DNA from: Bacillus sp. MRMR6
Lineage (GTDB): Bacteria > Bacillota > Bacilli > Bacillales > Cytobacillaceae
Direction of reading: 5' to 3'
Assembly: GCF_001940785.1 (NCBI RefSeq)
Contig: NZ_MSLS01000003.1
Coordinates: 272,887 to 336,886, forward strand
Length of the DNA: 64,000 nucleotides
Below are positions 16,836-26,655 of the stretch, one piece after another. The translations under genes and the position numbers were made by a program. Within the stretch, counting starts at the first letter, position 1. The number at the start of each line of letters is the position of its first letter. The notes under the pieces were generated by a model. The model was not told the origin of the DNA. It saw only the letters and a program-made list of their open reading frames with translations, and ran no database searches.

Positions 16836-17315
16836 TTACTTATGGTACGGTTCACCGCGATTAATCCGAAATGCTCGATATATTTGCTCGACCAATATCA
16901 GCTTCATCAACTGATGTGGAAATGTCATTTTTGAAAAGGATAGCTGCTCATTTGACCTTTTTATCACTTCGTCACTCAGTCCTAACGATCCCCCAATGAC
17001 AAAAGCAAGCTTACTTTTACCGTAAGTCGCAAGTTTATCTATTGATTCTGCTAGTTCCTCCGACGATTGCATTTTCCCTTGAATCGCCAAGGCAATGACA
17101 TATGTATCCTGGCTAATCTTTGCTAAAATTCTTTCTCCCTCTTTTTGCTTCACTTGAACCATTTCGGCTTCACTTAATACTTCGGGTGCTTTTTCGTCTG
17201 CAACCTCGACAATATCAACCTTCGCGTAAGCGGACAGCCTTTTTAAATATTCATCAATTCCCTGTTTTAGGTATTTTTCTTTTAATTTGCCAACCGTGAC
17301 AATTGAGATATTCAC
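16836..17315 (-). CDS. rlmH: 23S rRNA (pseudouridine1915-N3)-methyltransferase RlmH
   Basis: A 159-residue SPOUT methyltransferase, the usual family length. It methylates N3 of pseudouridine 1915 in helix 69 of 23S rRNA on the 70S ribosome. Seen: [19 protein letters not shown] at the start, [11 protein letters not shown] (SAM-binding knot) and the C-terminal [10 protein letters not shown] signature. GTG 17315 reproduces the family N-terminus; longer readings run through the DnaA-box region. The gene follows yyzF at the edge of the wal/htrA locus as in B. subtilis (yydA). Confidence 0.93.
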   Translation of the reverse strand: MNISIVTVGKLKEKYLKQGIDEYLKRLSAYAKVDIVEVADEKAPEVLSEAEMVQVKQKEGERILAKISQDTYVIALAIQGKMQSSEELAESIDKLATYGKSKLAFVIGGSLGLSDEVIKRSNEQLSFSKMTFPHQLMKLILVEQIYRAFRINRGEPYHK

Positions 17316-17360
17316 AATCCACAACCCTTTTTTTATGATTACAAACAGCTTACAAACAAG

Positions 17361-17485
17361 ATATCCACAGGAGTTATCCACATGTCCACAATTTTTATCC
17401 ACATCTTGTATGGAATCATTTGTTCCCCACAATATATGTTGCTGCATTTGTGCAGTATTCACAGCCTGTTGATAAGTTATCCACA
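17361..17485. promoter_or_regulatory. DnaA-box cluster between yyzF and rlmH
   Basis: TTATCCACA occurs at 17374-17382, 17395-17403 and 17477-17485, with near matches ATATCCACA (17361) and ATGTCCACA (17382). Three perfect boxes within about 110 bp, 36 kb from oriC. B. subtilis has an origin-proximal DnaA-box cluster at the same gene junction (yyzF-yydA), so this is probably conserved. It may titrate DnaA. Confidence 0.75.
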
Positions 17486-17574
17486 CCCACTTTTGATAAA
17501 CTCGGAAAGGTTTCAAATTCATCTAACACTGATTCTAGGGCGAGGTCAACATGTTCATCGCAACAATAAATCAA
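17416..17574 (-). CDS. yyzF: YyzF-like CxxH/CxxC small protein
   Basis: A 52-residue gene found by reading the minus strand between htrA and rlmH. It begins [14 protein letters not shown] and ends [16 protein letters not shown]. Cys5-x2-His8 and Cys38-x2-Cys41 form a probable zinc site, the hallmark of the CxxH/CxxC family (B. subtilis YyzF), and the position next to rlmH matches. Start is TTG 17574 with AAGGGGGA 6 nt upstream; an in-frame stop lies just beyond. Function unknown. A DnaA box lies inside the gene. Confidence 0.82.
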   Translation of the reverse strand: MIYCCDEHVDLALESVLDEFETFPSLSKVGVDNLSTGCEYCTNAATYIVGNK

Positions 17575-17667
17575 ACGAAATCCCCCTTAATCACTATTTA
17601 CCCTTATTATTTACTTCAAAAACAGCCTGCATACAGCCAATACAATACCATACTATACCACAAAAAA

Positions 17668-17693
17668 GCAGAAAGGGAATGTAACCTTTCTGC
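17668..17693 (-). terminator. Terminator of htrA
   Basis: GCAGAAAGG and CCTTTCTGC form a 9-bp stem with an 8-nt loop; on the minus strand a run of six T follows. Confidence 0.78.
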
Positions 17694-17708
17694 AGCCATT
17701 TGCACTTT

Positions 17709-17740
17709 TATCCCTCATTAACGGGCAGTATGACCCCCAT
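17709..17740 (-). repeat. Interspersed ~32-bp repeat, copy A
   Basis: On the minus strand this reads ATGGGGGTCATACTGCCCGT and continues TAATGAGGGATA. The same unit recurs at 25046-25077 and 63316-63347 (plus strand). CCCG-loop-CGGG can form a small hairpin in the other copies. Confidence 0.7.
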
Positions 17741-17756
17741 TAATGGAAGGTTCATT

Positions 17757-18977
17757 TTATGATTGGTCTTGACCCAATTTCATCGTTGTTTCCATCAGCT
17801 TACCCTCACGATAGAATTTCACTTCCATTTGGTCGCCGATTTTCTTCTTCTGATACAGATGCTTTCGTAAAGCGATGACGTCTTCGATTTTCTCGCCATC
17901 CATTTCAACAATTACATCTAGCTCCTTTAATCCTGCCTGCTGTGCTGGTGAGTTTGGCACTACTTGACGAAGTGCCACTCCGTACGTAACTTCACGTGGA
18001 AGTTTAAGGGCTTCCTCTTGATAATAACCAGGAATTTCAGATACTGATTTCAAATCAACGCCCATATACGGTCGTCTTACAGCACCGTGCTGCTCTAAAT
18101 CATTAATAATTGGGTAAGCATAATTAATCGGAATTGATAAGCCAATTCCTTCAACTGCTTCTTGTGCAATTTTCATTGAATTAATACCGATAACTTGTCC
18201 CGCAATATTAACTAGTGCGCCACCGCTATTACCAGGGTTAATCGCTGCATCTGTTTGCAACACCTCTGCCTGCCAATCAATTAGTCCATCCATGTTAATA
18301 TCAACTGGTATGGTCCGGTTGATTCCAGAGATAATCCCTTGCGTCACTGATCCTGAGAAGGTTGTTCCAAGTGGGTTCCCAATCGCCATTACCGGCTCAC
18401 CCATCTTTAGAGTATCAGAGTTGCCAAACTCCGCAACTTTTGTAACATGACCTGCATCTATTTCTAGAACCGCTAAGTCAGTCCATATATCCCCACCCAG
18501 CAGTTTGGCTGGAATCTTTGTTCCATCGTTTAACGTTACTTCTAACTGGGTAGCGCCTTCAACAACATGCTGGTTTGTCACTACATAGGCTTTATCGCCA
18601 GATTTTTTATAAATGACACCAGAACCTGTTCCAGCTGCCTCAGCATTTTCTCCATCTGACCAAAAGTTAGTCGTTTGAATATTATTGATTCCTACTACTG
18701 CATCCGCTGCTTTATCAATTGCCGCCGTGATGTCAGTATTTACATCATAACCAATCTGTCGGTGGATGGCACCTTCTTGGTTGTTTGTTCCTGCGGTGGG
18801 ACTTTGGTTTGGCTGAACATTGTAGGATAGAAATCCTTGATTAGACAATGACGGAATTGAAATAACAACTAACATAGCACCTAAAATTGCACCTACAATA
18901 CTAGCTAGAAAAAACCCACCTCGATTACCTTTTTGCTCCTTCTGTCGCCCAGGTGAGTGATCATCATAATATCCCAT
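17757..18977 (-). CDS. htrA: HtrA/DegP-like membrane-anchored serine protease
   Basis: A 406-residue protease of the HtrA family, involved in degrading or refolding damaged exported proteins. One N-terminal transmembrane segment (about 22-42) leaves the catalytic domain outside. Catalytic triad: His137 (TNQHVV), Asp167 (TDLAV) and Ser251 (GNSGGAL). A PDZ domain fills about 300-400 (GVALRQVVPNSPAQQAGL). The gene lies downstream of walJ, as yyxA/htrC does in B. subtilis; a repeat-rich gap of 450 bp separates it from walJ, so it may have its own promoter. GGGAGGAG precedes ATG. Confidence 0.92.
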   Translation of the reverse strand: MGYYDDHSPGRQKEQKGNRGGFFLASIVGAILGAMLVVISIPSLSNQGFLSYNVQPNQSPTAGTNNQEGAIHRQIGYDVNTDITAAIDKAADAVVGINNIQTTNFWSDGENAEAAGTGSGVIYKKSGDKAYVVTNQHVVEGATQLEVTLNDGTKIPAKLLGGDIWTDLAVLEIDAGHVTKVAEFGNSDTLKMGEPVMAIGNPLGTTFSGSVTQGIISGINRTIPVDINMDGLIDWQAEVLQTDAAINPGNSGGALVNIAGQVIGINSMKIAQEAVEGIGLSIPINYAYPIINDLEQHGAVRRPYMGVDLKSVSEIPGYYQEEALKLPREVTYGVALRQVVPNSPAQQAGLKELDVIVEMDGEKIEDVIALRKHLYQKKKIGDQMEVKFYREGKLMETTMKLGQDQS

Positions 18978-19133
18978 TGCACCATGCTCCTCCCTTTAAA
19001 AAAGCTGCTAAAATCTATTTTGCCTTATACTATTGATTATACTCTTTCAATCAGAAATTTATAAAAAATAACAGCTATTCTTGAAAAGCCTACCAATTTG
19101 TTCACTTTTTTATTAAGGCTTTGTTCAACTAGG

Positions 19134-19271
19134 CTGTTGATTTGCACTCCAGGCGCTATGCTTTCCGCGGGCTCGCCCGTGAGCCTATTACAGCTTCAGC
19201 TTCGCACCTGCGGGGTCTCACTCAGCTCGTACATCCCGCTGGAGTCAAGCGCCTTCCATTCCAATCAACAG
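19134..19271. repeat. MITE-like inverted-repeat element 1
   Basis: A 138-bp element bounded by CTGTTGATT and AATCAACAG (perfect 9-bp terminal inverted repeat). Longer imperfect symmetry continues inward (CTCCAGGCGCT with AGCGCC). It contains the GCTTTCCGC core also found at 38965-39056 and about 19360. No ORF. This type of hairpin sequence is familiar from many Bacillus intergenic regions. A fragment of a third copy lies at 19349-19373. Confidence 0.7.
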
Positions 19272-19391
19272 GTTCTTAAACCAACAGTATCCTTTAACAC
19301 AACCTTTATTAAAGAAAGGCTGTAATAAATTATCCAGTTTATTTACGCTCCATGCACTTTGCTTTCCGCAGGTGATACCATAAAATAAAAT

Positions 19392-19420
19392 GAGTAAAGA
19401 TACCCGAAGGCTCTTTACTC
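19392..19420 (-). terminator. Terminator of the wal operon (after walJ)
   Basis: GAGTAAAGA and TCTTTACTC form a perfect 9-bp stem, 14 bp after the walJ stop; ATTTTATTTT follows on the minus strand. Confidence 0.75.
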
Positions 19421-19433
19421 TAATTTTTGCCTA

Positions 19434-20228
19434 TTATACAGCTGTTAGTACGGTGGGTATTTTCGGATCGGTGTCATACAGGTCAAATTGTTCTCCAACA
19501 ATAACACCCTGACTTTGAAGCGTTTGAGACACCGCCATTTTTGCTAAGTCCTTCATATTGTTATCCATACTTAAATGAGCAAGATAGATTTTCTTGGTTT
19601 TATCACCGATTACTTCACTCATTGCAACAGCCGCATCTTCGTTGGAAACATGGCCGAGATCACTAAGAATCCGTCGTTTTATATTCCAAGGATAACGTCC
19701 CATTCTCAGCATCTGAACATCATGGTTTGACTCGAAAATATAGGTATCGGCATTAGAAATGATCCCCTTCATCCGGTCACTTACATAGCCCGTATCGGTA
19801 ATGAGAACGATTTTTTTTCCGGAATGGTGGAAAACATAAAACATCGGCTCAGCAGCATCATGCGATACTCCAAAGGATTCAATATCGGTACTGCCAAAGC
19901 TTTTAACCGTTTCAGTTTGAAAAATAAACTTTTGCTCTGTTGGAATCTCGCCAACTAACCTGTCCATTGCCTGCCATGTTTTTTCATTTGCATACACAGG
20001 CAGCTTATACTTACGTGCTAATACCCCAATTCCTTTTATATGATCACTGTGTTCATGTGTAACGAAAATCCCTGACAATTTGCTTATATCACGGTCTATT
20101 TGTTGAAAAAGAGACTCCATTTGCTTTCCGCTAAATCCAGCGTCAACAAGAAAGGAGTGTTCATCTGACTCTACGTACAAAGAATTTCCCGTACTCCCAC
20201 TAGCTAAAATGCTATATCTTAGACACAT
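19434..20228 (-). CDS. walJ: WalJ/YycJ metallo-beta-lactamase-fold phosphodiesterase-like protein
   Basis: A 264-residue protein of the metallo-beta-lactamase superfamily. The metal motif HEHSDHIKG (about 58-66) and later metal ligands SHDAAEP and DTGYVS are present. In Bacillus and Staphylococcus this gene closes the wal operon. YycJ is an exonuclease-like enzyme implicated in mismatch repair and DNA processing. ATG 20228 is favoured over GTG 20237 because GGAG overlaps the latter. Only 5 bp separate it from walI. Confidence 0.88.
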   Translation of the reverse strand: MCLRYSILASGSTGNSLYVESDEHSFLVDAGFSGKQMESLFQQIDRDISKLSGIFVTHEHSDHIKGIGVLARKYKLPVYANEKTWQAMDRLVGEIPTEQKFIFQTETVKSFGSTDIESFGVSHDAAEPMFYVFHHSGKKIVLITDTGYVSDRMKGIISNADTYIFESNHDVQMLRMGRYPWNIKRRILSDLGHVSNEDAAVAMSEVIGDKTKKIYLAHLSMDNNMKDLAKMAVSQTLQSQGVIVGEQFDLYDTDPKIPTVLTAV

Positions 20229-20233
20229 TTTTT

Positions 20234-21031
20234 TCACTCCACATCCGTATTTTCCTTGCTGTCAAATTGAATAATCTGTCCTTCAAATGCATTCACAAAT
20301 AGACTCTGTTGATCATCGACGACAAAGTGCCATGTAGGTGCTAGGGCTTGTGAAGCCGCCAGTTGAATCAAGGTTGAGTATCCTAGTTCAATTTTGGTAA
20401 TCTTGCTTTTCGGTTTCAGTTCTCCTTTTTGATGCAGTGTTTCAATTGCTTTCAGCGGAGAAAGAATATCCCCTTTAGCTGCTTGCTTTTCAATCTCCCC
20501 TAAATAAGTTTGCTCATAGTAAACAATTTGGTCATCACTATTAAGATGAAAGGTAAGCATGCCGCTGATATTTTTATAAAGGGTCATATATTCATATTGT
20601 TGAAAGTAGATAATCGTATTCTCCTGCTCGTTCTTTTCCCAGAACTGATACTGATCCCCATGGATAATATTTTCTTTAATAAAAGTAGAAAGCTCTGATG
20701 GCTCAAACTTCAAACTAAGCTGTACTGGCTTTTCAAGCTCCATCTGTAAAACAGCACTAGGTTCCTTTATTAAAGCTGTTTGCCCCTTTAACTTAGCAAG
20801 ATCACTTTTCGTGAAGGTTTTTGGTTTTGCACTAAGGTATGGATGCTTAATCGTTGCCTTAGGCAGTTCTCCAATTTGAATCTCATCCACCTTCAACTTG
20901 TCCTCAATGGAAGCTTCCGTAACATACTCGTACTTATTTGCATCCCTTATTTTCATGAACTGAAATAACAGATAAACATCTAAAATCAAAAAAGTTATGA
21001 TAAAAATGGTTTTAATTTTACTCCAGTCCAC
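20234..21031 (-). CDS. walI: WalI/YycI, two-component accessory protein
   Basis: A 265-residue protein with one N-terminal transmembrane helix (about 5-24, [21 protein letters not shown]) and an extracytoplasmic domain. Together with WalH it forms a membrane complex that tunes the WalK kinase. GTG 21031 was chosen because it reproduces the conserved (M)DWSK start and has GGGGGGA upstream; it lies 14 bp inside walH. Confidence 0.9.
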   Translation of the reverse strand: MDWSKIKTIFIITFLILDVYLLFQFMKIRDANKYEYVTEASIEDKLKVDEIQIGELPKATIKHPYLSAKPKTFTKSDLAKLKGQTALIKEPSAVLQMELEKPVQLSLKFEPSELSTFIKENIIHGDQYQFWEKNEQENTIIYFQQYEYMTLYKNISGMLTFHLNSDDQIVYYEQTYLGEIEKQAAKGDILSPLKAIETLHQKGELKPKSKITKIELGYSTLIQLAASQALAPTWHFVVDDQQSLFVNAFEGQIIQFDSKENTDVE

Positions 21032-22340
21032 GTAACAATCCCCCCAGGTCTTCGTCCGTGATTTGTCCCCATGATTGATCATAGAGGTAGAACCAAGCGG
21101 GTGCTAAGAGAATCACTTGATTTGCATCCTTATCCCGTTCCATCCTATACCCTAAAGTAATCCGTTCTAGTAACTCTGGCTTAAAGTTACTCCGACTTTG
21201 TAAAAACTCCAAAACCTTAGAGCCAGATGGAAGCATGGTATATTCCATTTCTGATAATAATGGGAGCTCTAGAGAAATGTTGGGCCTCTCATACTTACTA
21301 ATTTCATCTCTGCCCCATACCTCTTCGATTTCCGATAATCCTCTTTCATTGAAAACAGGAAAACCATCCAAACTGTATAAACGGAAAGTAACCGAATGAT
21401 TATACTCATCTTTTGCAACATAACGGTATGGGTCTGTCCATCCCCCATGTTCATTAATAAAGTCAATACTTCGCTTTACAAGCTCGTAGGTACTGGCATA
21501 GTACTTACTTTCAACCGTTGGATTCACGTAAAGTAGCATATTACTTTCATCATCGATTGTCATTTTACTGGATACATCTGTATATTCTTCACCGTTAGGA
21601 ACTGGGCTTTTTTGAACAAAACTAGGATCATTAAAAAGCGCCTCTTTAAATTCCTCTGCATTTAAGACAGCCGGCAGATATTTATACACCAACAATTCTT
21701 GCTCACCTTCAGGTATAAATACTGTTCGCTGAGACGTAGCTTCATATGGAAAATATTTTGGGAAGGCATCTGCATTTTTAAAGTGGCTGCGGTTAAATTC
21801 ATTGATATATGGCGTGGAAATATGGCTCATATATACTTGGTTTGATTCAGTAGAAACAAAATAAACCGTACCATTTTCCTTATCAACGTGGTCCACATTG
21901 ATAATAATTCGGTTAAAGTTAAAAGAAGGAATCTTTTTCTCTTCAAATTTTAAGACACCTCGGTAAAGCTCAATCGGAATCTCCCCAGGAAAAACAATTT
22001 CAACATTGCCGCTGCCATGCATTAGTTCATTCATGTTATCTATTCTATCCGATACATTTTTCACATCATAAAACGACCAGCTTTTGATCTCTTTCATTAT
22101 TTGCGAAAGGTCTTCACTATTAGTGGTCCCGTGATGTCTATCTTTTATATGGAATAAAGCTAGATCAGGTCGGATAATCTTATGCAATTCTTGCTTTTCA
22201 CTAACTGAAATTTCAGCAACATAATTACTGCTTTCCATCGTGTCATAATTCGGCTGGAACGTCCAGAGACTCCAGGTTAGCACTATACTAATCAAGATGA
22301 GAACTGTTAGGATTATTGATTTTATATTTTCATATTTCAT
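21018..22340 (-). CDS. walH: WalH/YycH, regulator of WalK
   Basis: A 440-residue protein with an N-terminal transmembrane helix (about 5-27) and a large extracytoplasmic YycH domain (SWSLWTFQPNYD... to the C-terminus). It restrains WalK in B. subtilis; in other species it activates it. The ATG 22340 overlaps the walK stop as ATGA, indicating coupled translation. Confidence 0.9.
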   Translation of the reverse strand: MKYENIKSIILTVLILISIVLTWSLWTFQPNYDTMESSNYVAEISVSEKQELHKIIRPDLALFHIKDRHHGTTNSEDLSQIMKEIKSWSFYDVKNVSDRIDNMNELMHGSGNVEIVFPGEIPIELYRGVLKFEEKKIPSFNFNRIIINVDHVDKENGTVYFVSTESNQVYMSHISTPYINEFNRSHFKNADAFPKYFPYEATSQRTVFIPEGEQELLVYKYLPAVLNAEEFKEALFNDPSFVQKSPVPNGEEYTDVSSKMTIDDESNMLLYVNPTVESKYYASTYELVKRSIDFINEHGGWTDPYRYVAKDEYNHSVTFRLYSLDGFPVFNERGLSEIEEVWGRDEISKYERPNISLELPLLSEMEYTMLPSGSKVLEFLQSRSNFKPELLERITLGYRMERDKDANQVILLAPAWFYLYDQSWGQITDEDLGGLLRGLE

Positions 22341-24160
22341 GACCATTCTTCCTCTTCAGCTTGCTCGTACGGTAATGAAAAGGATATTTGCGTCCCTTTT
22401 CCTTCTTCACTTTTTGCCCAAATGGCACCATCGTGAGCCAAGACCATTTCTTTTGCTATTGCCAGTCCTAGACCCGTTCCGCCCAACTTTCGGGTTCTTG
22501 CTTTATCAACTCGATAAAAACGGTCAAAAATCTTACCTATATTCTCTTTTGGAATTCCCACACCCTCGTCAGTTATGCTAACGGTTATTTTATCTTCCTC
22601 TTCAGTTATAGAGAAAGTAACTAAACCGCCTTCAGGTGAGTATTTCAACGCATTCGAAATAATATTATAAAGAACTTGTGTCAGCTTATCCTCGTCAATT
22701 TCTACAAAAATAGCATGCGAAGGCAATAACCTTTTAAAGCTTACATTTTGTTCTTTCGCCATTTCTAAACGGTCGATAATCCGGTGGAAGAACTCAACAA
22801 AGTTCACCCACTCTTTGGAAAGATGGTAGTCAGTGCTGTCCATTTTAGATAGCTGAAGCAAAGCATTTACGAGACGAATCATTCGCTCGGTTTCTGTTCT
22901 AGTCACCTCTAGAAAATTCGGTGCGATCTCTTCATCTTTCCATGCACCATCTGCTAATGCTTCTAAGTAGCTTCTCATCGTCGTTAAAGGTGTTCTTAAC
23001 TCATGAGATACATTGGCAACAAACTCTCTTCTTTCCGCATCAATTTTCTCCTGGTCGGTAATATCATGAAGAACTGCTATTAAACCATTAACAAAACCTG
23101 TCTCTTTTTGAATAACAGAGAAGTTTGCCCTTAGAATATAGGGTTCTTTTTTCGTGCTGTAATCTAAAATTAACGAGTCCTTTTCCTCCAATAGATCTTC
23201 AAAGATATTAGTGTCCGTTAATCCTAATAGTTCAACAATAGGCTGTGAGAGGACTGTTTCACGTGAAACATCCAGCATTTCTGCTGCAGGTTCATTGATT
23301 AAGATGACCCGCCCTTTACGGTCTGTTGCGATTACACCATCTGTCATATAAGACAAGACAGATGAGAGCTTTCTTCTTTCACCCTCCGTCATTGCCTGTG
23401 CCTCTTGAAGCTTTTTTGTTAAGTTATTGAAGGTGATTGCAAGCGTCCCTATTTCATCATGGCCATAAACTTTAACTTTTCGGGAGAAGTTTCCTTTTGC
23501 CATCGCTAAGGCTTGCTTTTTCATATCCGCGATCGGCCTGGTAATCGTTTGCGCCAATAAAATCCCAAGAATAGCTGTAATTCCTAATGCAATCGCCGTT
23601 CCAGTAGTAAAAATCTTGTTGATTGTTTTCATTTGAACAAAAACATTTTCTATTTTTGCAACTAAGTCAATCGCTCCAATTACTTTACCGCCAGATTTAA
23701 TCGGTGTAGAAAGCACCCAAATTCGTTTTCCACTTTGGGGATCAATTAATATATTACTTTGATCTTCCTCTAAATTAATGGACTGGGTAATCCTAAGTTC
23801 GGTTGTCCGCTGTCCCACAACAGCTTGATTAAGCATCGATGTTCCTAAGATCTTTCGAGATCTGCTGTCTATCACCCTCACTTCAGAAATGTCTTCAGAA
23901 ACGAAGTCTCGAAGTATTTTTCTTATGTCTTCCTCCAGTATAGGGTCCTCTTCCGTTCGCTTTTTTTCCATTTCTTCAACGACATTATAAGCTAGAAGGT
24001 TCACACGTTCTTTTAAGGCTGTTTGAAAATTAGTCCGTAGTGTTTCTTCAAGCTGCCGGACAAAATACACACCAATAATCTGCATTGCCACTAAAATAAG
24101 CAACACATAAATAATGACAAACTTTACGTGGATGGAACGAAAAAAACTAACTTTATTCAT
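22337..24160 (-). CDS. walK: WalK/YycG sensor histidine kinase
   Basis: A 607-residue kinase that senses cell-wall state and phosphorylates WalR. Seen in order: TM1 (about 10-32), an extracytoplasmic loop with a Cache-like fold, TM2 (about 183-203), HAMP (ITRPIADMKKQALAMAKGNF), PAS (DGVIATDRKGRVILINEPAAEML), HisKA with SHELRTPL near residue 387, and HATPase with NALKYSPEGG, DEGVGIP and GTGLGLAI. Length matches B. subtilis (611). The coding region carries a perfect parS site at 23255-23270, as in B. subtilis yycG. The walR stop to walK start gap is 8 bp. Confidence 0.95.
   Translation of the reverse strand: MNKVSFFRSIHVKFVIIYVLLILVAMQIIGVYFVRQLEETLRTNFQTALKERVNLLAYNVVEEMEKKRTEEDPILEEDIRKILRDFVSEDISEVRVIDSRSRKILGTSMLNQAVVGQRTTELRITQSINLEEDQSNILIDPQSGKRIWVLSTPIKSGGKVIGAIDLVAKIENVFVQMKTINKIFTTGTAIALGITAILGILLAQTITRPIADMKKQALAMAKGNFSRKVKVYGHDEIGTLAITFNNLTKKLQEAQAMTEGERRKLSSVLSYMTDGVIATDRKGRVILINEPAAEMLDVSRETVLSQPIVELLGLTDTNIFEDLLEEKDSLILDYSTKKEPYILRANFSVIQKETGFVNGLIAVLHDITDQEKIDAERREFVANVSHELRTPLTTMRSYLEALADGAWKDEEIAPNFLEVTRTETERMIRLVNALLQLSKMDSTDYHLSKEWVNFVEFFHRIIDRLEMAKEQNVSFKRLLPSHAIFVEIDEDKLTQVLYNIISNALKYSPEGGLVTFSITEEEDKITVSITDEGVGIPKENIGKIFDRFYRVDKARTRKLGGTGLGLAIAKEMVLAHDGAIWAKSEEGKGTQISFSLPYEQAEEEEWS
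23255..23270. promoter_or_regulatory. parS site inside walK
   Basis: TGTTTCACGTGAAACA is a perfect 16-bp parS palindrome, the loading site for Spo0J (ParB). B. subtilis also has a parS in yycG (walK). About 30 kb from oriC on the left arm. Confidence 0.93.
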
Positions 24161-24168
24161 AAAGGAAA

Positions 24169-24879
24169 TTACTCCTGCTCTGGATTCCGCAGATAGTATC
24201 CAACCCCTCTTCGCGTCACAATCCAGGTAGGATGACTTGGGTTATCTTCGATTTTCTCACGTAATCGGCGAACCGTTACATCAACCGTACGGACATCGCC
24301 AAAATAGTCATAGCCCCATACAGTTTGCAGTAAATGTTCTCTCGTCATTACTTGTCCAATATGCTTTGCTAAATAGTATAATAATTCAAATTCACGATGC
24401 GTCAACTCAATCGTCTCTCCGCGTTTTGAAACCACATATGCATTTGGATGGATAGTAAGGGAACCCACTTCAATTTCATTTGTATCAGACTCGGCATCAG
24501 GCTGTGAAGCCACCAGTTGATGACGACGAAGATTCGCTTTTACTCTTGCAATTAATTCTCTTGTGCTAAACGGTTTCGTTACATAATCATCTGCACCTAG
24601 CTCTAGACCTAAAACTTTATCGATCTCCGAATCCTTTGCAGTCAGCATAATAATCGGCATATCATATTTTTTTCGTACTTCACGGCAGACTTCCATACCA
24701 TCTCTTAGTGGAAGCATAATATCAAGAAGTATTAGATTTGGCTGTATAGACTCCACCATAGAAAGTGCTTCGTTTCCGTCATATGCACAGTAAACATCAA
24801 AGCCTTCCTTCTTTAAATTAAATTGCAAAATATCCGCAATCGGTTTTTCATCATCCACTACTAGAATCTTTTTTTCCAT
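24169..24879 (-). CDS. walR: WalR/YycF response regulator
   Basis: A 236-residue OmpR-family regulator that controls autolysins and wall metabolism and is essential in Bacillus. Receiver domain with DD at 9-10, phospho-acceptor Asp53 (LLDIMLP) and Lys at KPFS; winged-helix DNA-binding domain from about 135 ([32 protein letters not shown]...). ATG 24879 with AAAGGAG 8 nt upstream; the upstream frame extension has no family support. First gene of walR-walK-walH-walI-walJ. Confidence 0.95.
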   Translation of the reverse strand: MEKKILVVDDEKPIADILQFNLKKEGFDVYCAYDGNEALSMVESIQPNLILLDIMLPLRDGMEVCREVRKKYDMPIIMLTAKDSEIDKVLGLELGADDYVTKPFSTRELIARVKANLRRHQLVASQPDAESDTNEIEVGSLTIHPNAYVVSKRGETIELTHREFELLYYLAKHIGQVMTREHLLQTVWGYDYFGDVRTVDVTVRRLREKIEDNPSHPTWIVTRRGVGYYLRNPEQE

Positions 24880-24959
24880 ACCCATTGCTCCTTTAATTGT
24901 ATAATCTATTGATAACATTGATAATGTGAAACTTCTATCAGCGGAGGTTTTCTTCATCC

Positions 24960-25077
24960 CCCACTGATGGTTAGTTGAACTTATCGGGCTTTTACGGGCA
25001 GTTAACCCTTATTTAGGAATTCTTGTTTTTTCTCATAGCCTTGAGATGGGGGTCTTACTGCCCGTTAATGCGGGATA
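24960..25077. repeat. Composite interspersed repeat upstream of walR (copy B plus a related element)
   Basis: The plus-strand unit at 25046-25077 (ATGGGGGTCTTACTGCCCGT then TAATGCGGGATA) matches copies A and C. A second, related unit lies at about 24960-25006 in the other orientation (CAGTGGGGG..., GCCCGATAAG..., ACTGCCCGT). The gap walR-M23 peptidase (24880-25153) holds these repeats and presumably the wal promoter, which I could not place. Confidence 0.6.
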
Positions 25078-25153
25078 AAAAGGCATATCTACTCTAGATT
25101 ACTTTACCATGTAATCTAATTGAATTCATCTATTAGTAGTTTTTAACAAGAAA

Positions 25154-25180
25154 AGAGTCTCTATCAGTGCTAGAGACTCT
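25154..25180 (-). terminator. Terminator of the M23 peptidase gene
   Basis: AGAGTCTCTA and TAGAGACTCT form a perfect 10-bp stem, with T-rich flanks on both strands; it ends the minus-strand gene at 25195. Confidence 0.82.
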
Positions 25181-25194
25181 TTTTTATAAAAAAC

Positions 25195-26655
25195 TTATCT
25201 ACTTACATAAGAAAGTGGATTTTGGTTTACACCGTCTTTAAACACTTCAAAATGTAAGTGTATTCCAGTTGAATCTCCAGTTGATCCCATAACACCAATC
25301 GTTGAACCTTTAGAAACAGTTTGTCCCACACTTACGTTAATCGAAGCTAAATGTGCATAAAGGGTACGAATACCATTTTGATGGTCAATAACAATTTTAT
25401 TTCCGTAACCTCCGTCATATCCAGCTGAAACTACTACTCCGTTGTCTGCCGCTAGAATAGAACGATTACTTGGCCTAGCAATATCAATTCCCTTATGCAT
25501 TCTTCCCCAACGATAACCCATTTGACTAGAAATGTAGCCGCCAACTGCCGGCCAAGCTAGGGTACCGCTGCCACGAGATGGAATTACCTTTGTTCCCTTA
25601 ATAAGGATATGATTTACAGGTTCTTGTACTACCTGTTCGTTTGTTACAGTTTTTGTAGTAGTTGTTCCATTTTGTTGTGAGATCATGTAAGTAACAGACT
25701 TAGAACCATTTTGTCCTTGCTGTTTCACTTTTGAATCACCTTTAGGCATGGCTGCATCTTCTTCTACTTCATTCGCATAAGGAATTTCCTCTAATTGGTT
25801 AACTTCTTTATCTACGATAATCTCAATTAGCGGCTCATATGCAGTCACGTTAACTTCTTGACCAATCTTCAAAACGGAATCTTCATTTAGTTCTGGATTT
25901 AATGCTAGAAAGTCAACTAACTTTAATCCATGTCCATTCGCGATCGTTCCTAAGACATCGCCCTCTTGAACCGTATATTTCTTTTCTTCCAATGTGCCTT
26001 TTTGTAAAAGCGTTACTACTTCATCAATTGTCATCATTTTATCTGGGGAAACTTTTTCTTCTAAAATTGAAACTTCCTTAGATAATCTAACGTCTATTAA
26101 ACGAGTTTGATTTTCTGATAAAGCGGGTAAGTCAGTAGTAACTTCAGCTTGTCTATTCTCAAGATCTGTTAATTCATCTTCAGTTACATATTGTAGCTTT
26201 AAAGTTCTAATTACTTGATCTGCAGTTGATTTGCTGTCAAGGTAGGCAACTGCTTCTCCGTCAATGACAATAGCAGCAGCTTCTGCTTGTAGCTGAATAG
26301 CACTCTCAAGGTTTCTGCTGGCTTGTTGATTATTGGCTGTTGAATGGAAAACTTGTTCAGCGATGTACTCAATATCTGAACCTATTTGTAAATCCATATT
26401 TTTATACGTTTCTTTTAATTCAACTAGTTTCTCGTCAAGAATCTCTTGAACTACCTCTTTATCTGAAACGGTTCCAATAAAAGAATCATTTAGATAAACA
26501 TGAAAGACAGTTGTTAATTTAAAGCTTGCCGCTGCACTGGCAGTGATGCCACTTAATGCAATAGTAGATGCAGCAATGGCCGACATAACCGTCATCTTTA
26601 AAGATCGTTTTTTCGTTAATTTACTTGATTTATTTCCTTTATTAAAAAATAACAT
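25195..26655 (-). CDS. Secreted M23 peptidoglycan endopeptidase with LysM and G5 domains
   Basis: A 486-residue cell-wall hydrolase. N-terminal signal or anchor segment (about 20-45, ending ITASAAA), an N-terminal region of about 180 residues with coiled character, LysM (about 225-270, YTVQEGDVLGTIANGHGL), a G5-like region (about 275-350), and a zinc peptidase M23 domain (about 365-486) with HKGIDIA and HLHFE ligands. It would cleave peptide cross-links of peptidoglycan. Position next to walR and a candidate WalR box upstream suggest it is a Wal target (inference). Followed by its own terminator. Confidence 0.9.
   Translation of the reverse strand: MLFFNKGNKSSKLTKKRSLKMTVMSAIAASTIALSGITASAAASFKLTTVFHVYLNDSFIGTVSDKEVVQEILDEKLVELKETYKNMDLQIGSDIEYIAEQVFHSTANNQQASRNLESAIQLQAEAAAIVIDGEAVAYLDSKSTADQVIRTLKLQYVTEDELTDLENRQAEVTTDLPALSENQTRLIDVRLSKEVSILEEKVSPDKMMTIDEVVTLLQKGTLEEKKYTVQEGDVLGTIANGHGLKLVDFLALNPELNEDSVLKIGQEVNVTAYEPLIEIIVDKEVNQLEEIPYANEVEEDAAMPKGDSKVKQQGQNGSKSVTYMISQQNGTTTTKTVTNEQVVQEPVNHILIKGTKVIPSRGSGTLAWPAVGGYISSQMGYRWGRMHKGIDIARPSNRSILAADNGVVVSAGYDGGYGNKIVIDHQNGIRTLYAHLASINVSVGQTVSKGSTIGVMGSTGDSTGIHLHFEVFKDGVNQNPLSYVSR

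Noticed and set aside
16836..17522. Upstream extension of rlmH to 17522
   Set aside because: The extra 69 codons cross the DnaA boxes and yyzF in another frame; the 159-residue form matches the family.
19098..19325. 75-codon ORF in the MITE-like element
   Set aside because: Lies over an inverted repeat with no ribosome site; composition is like the intergenic hairpin.
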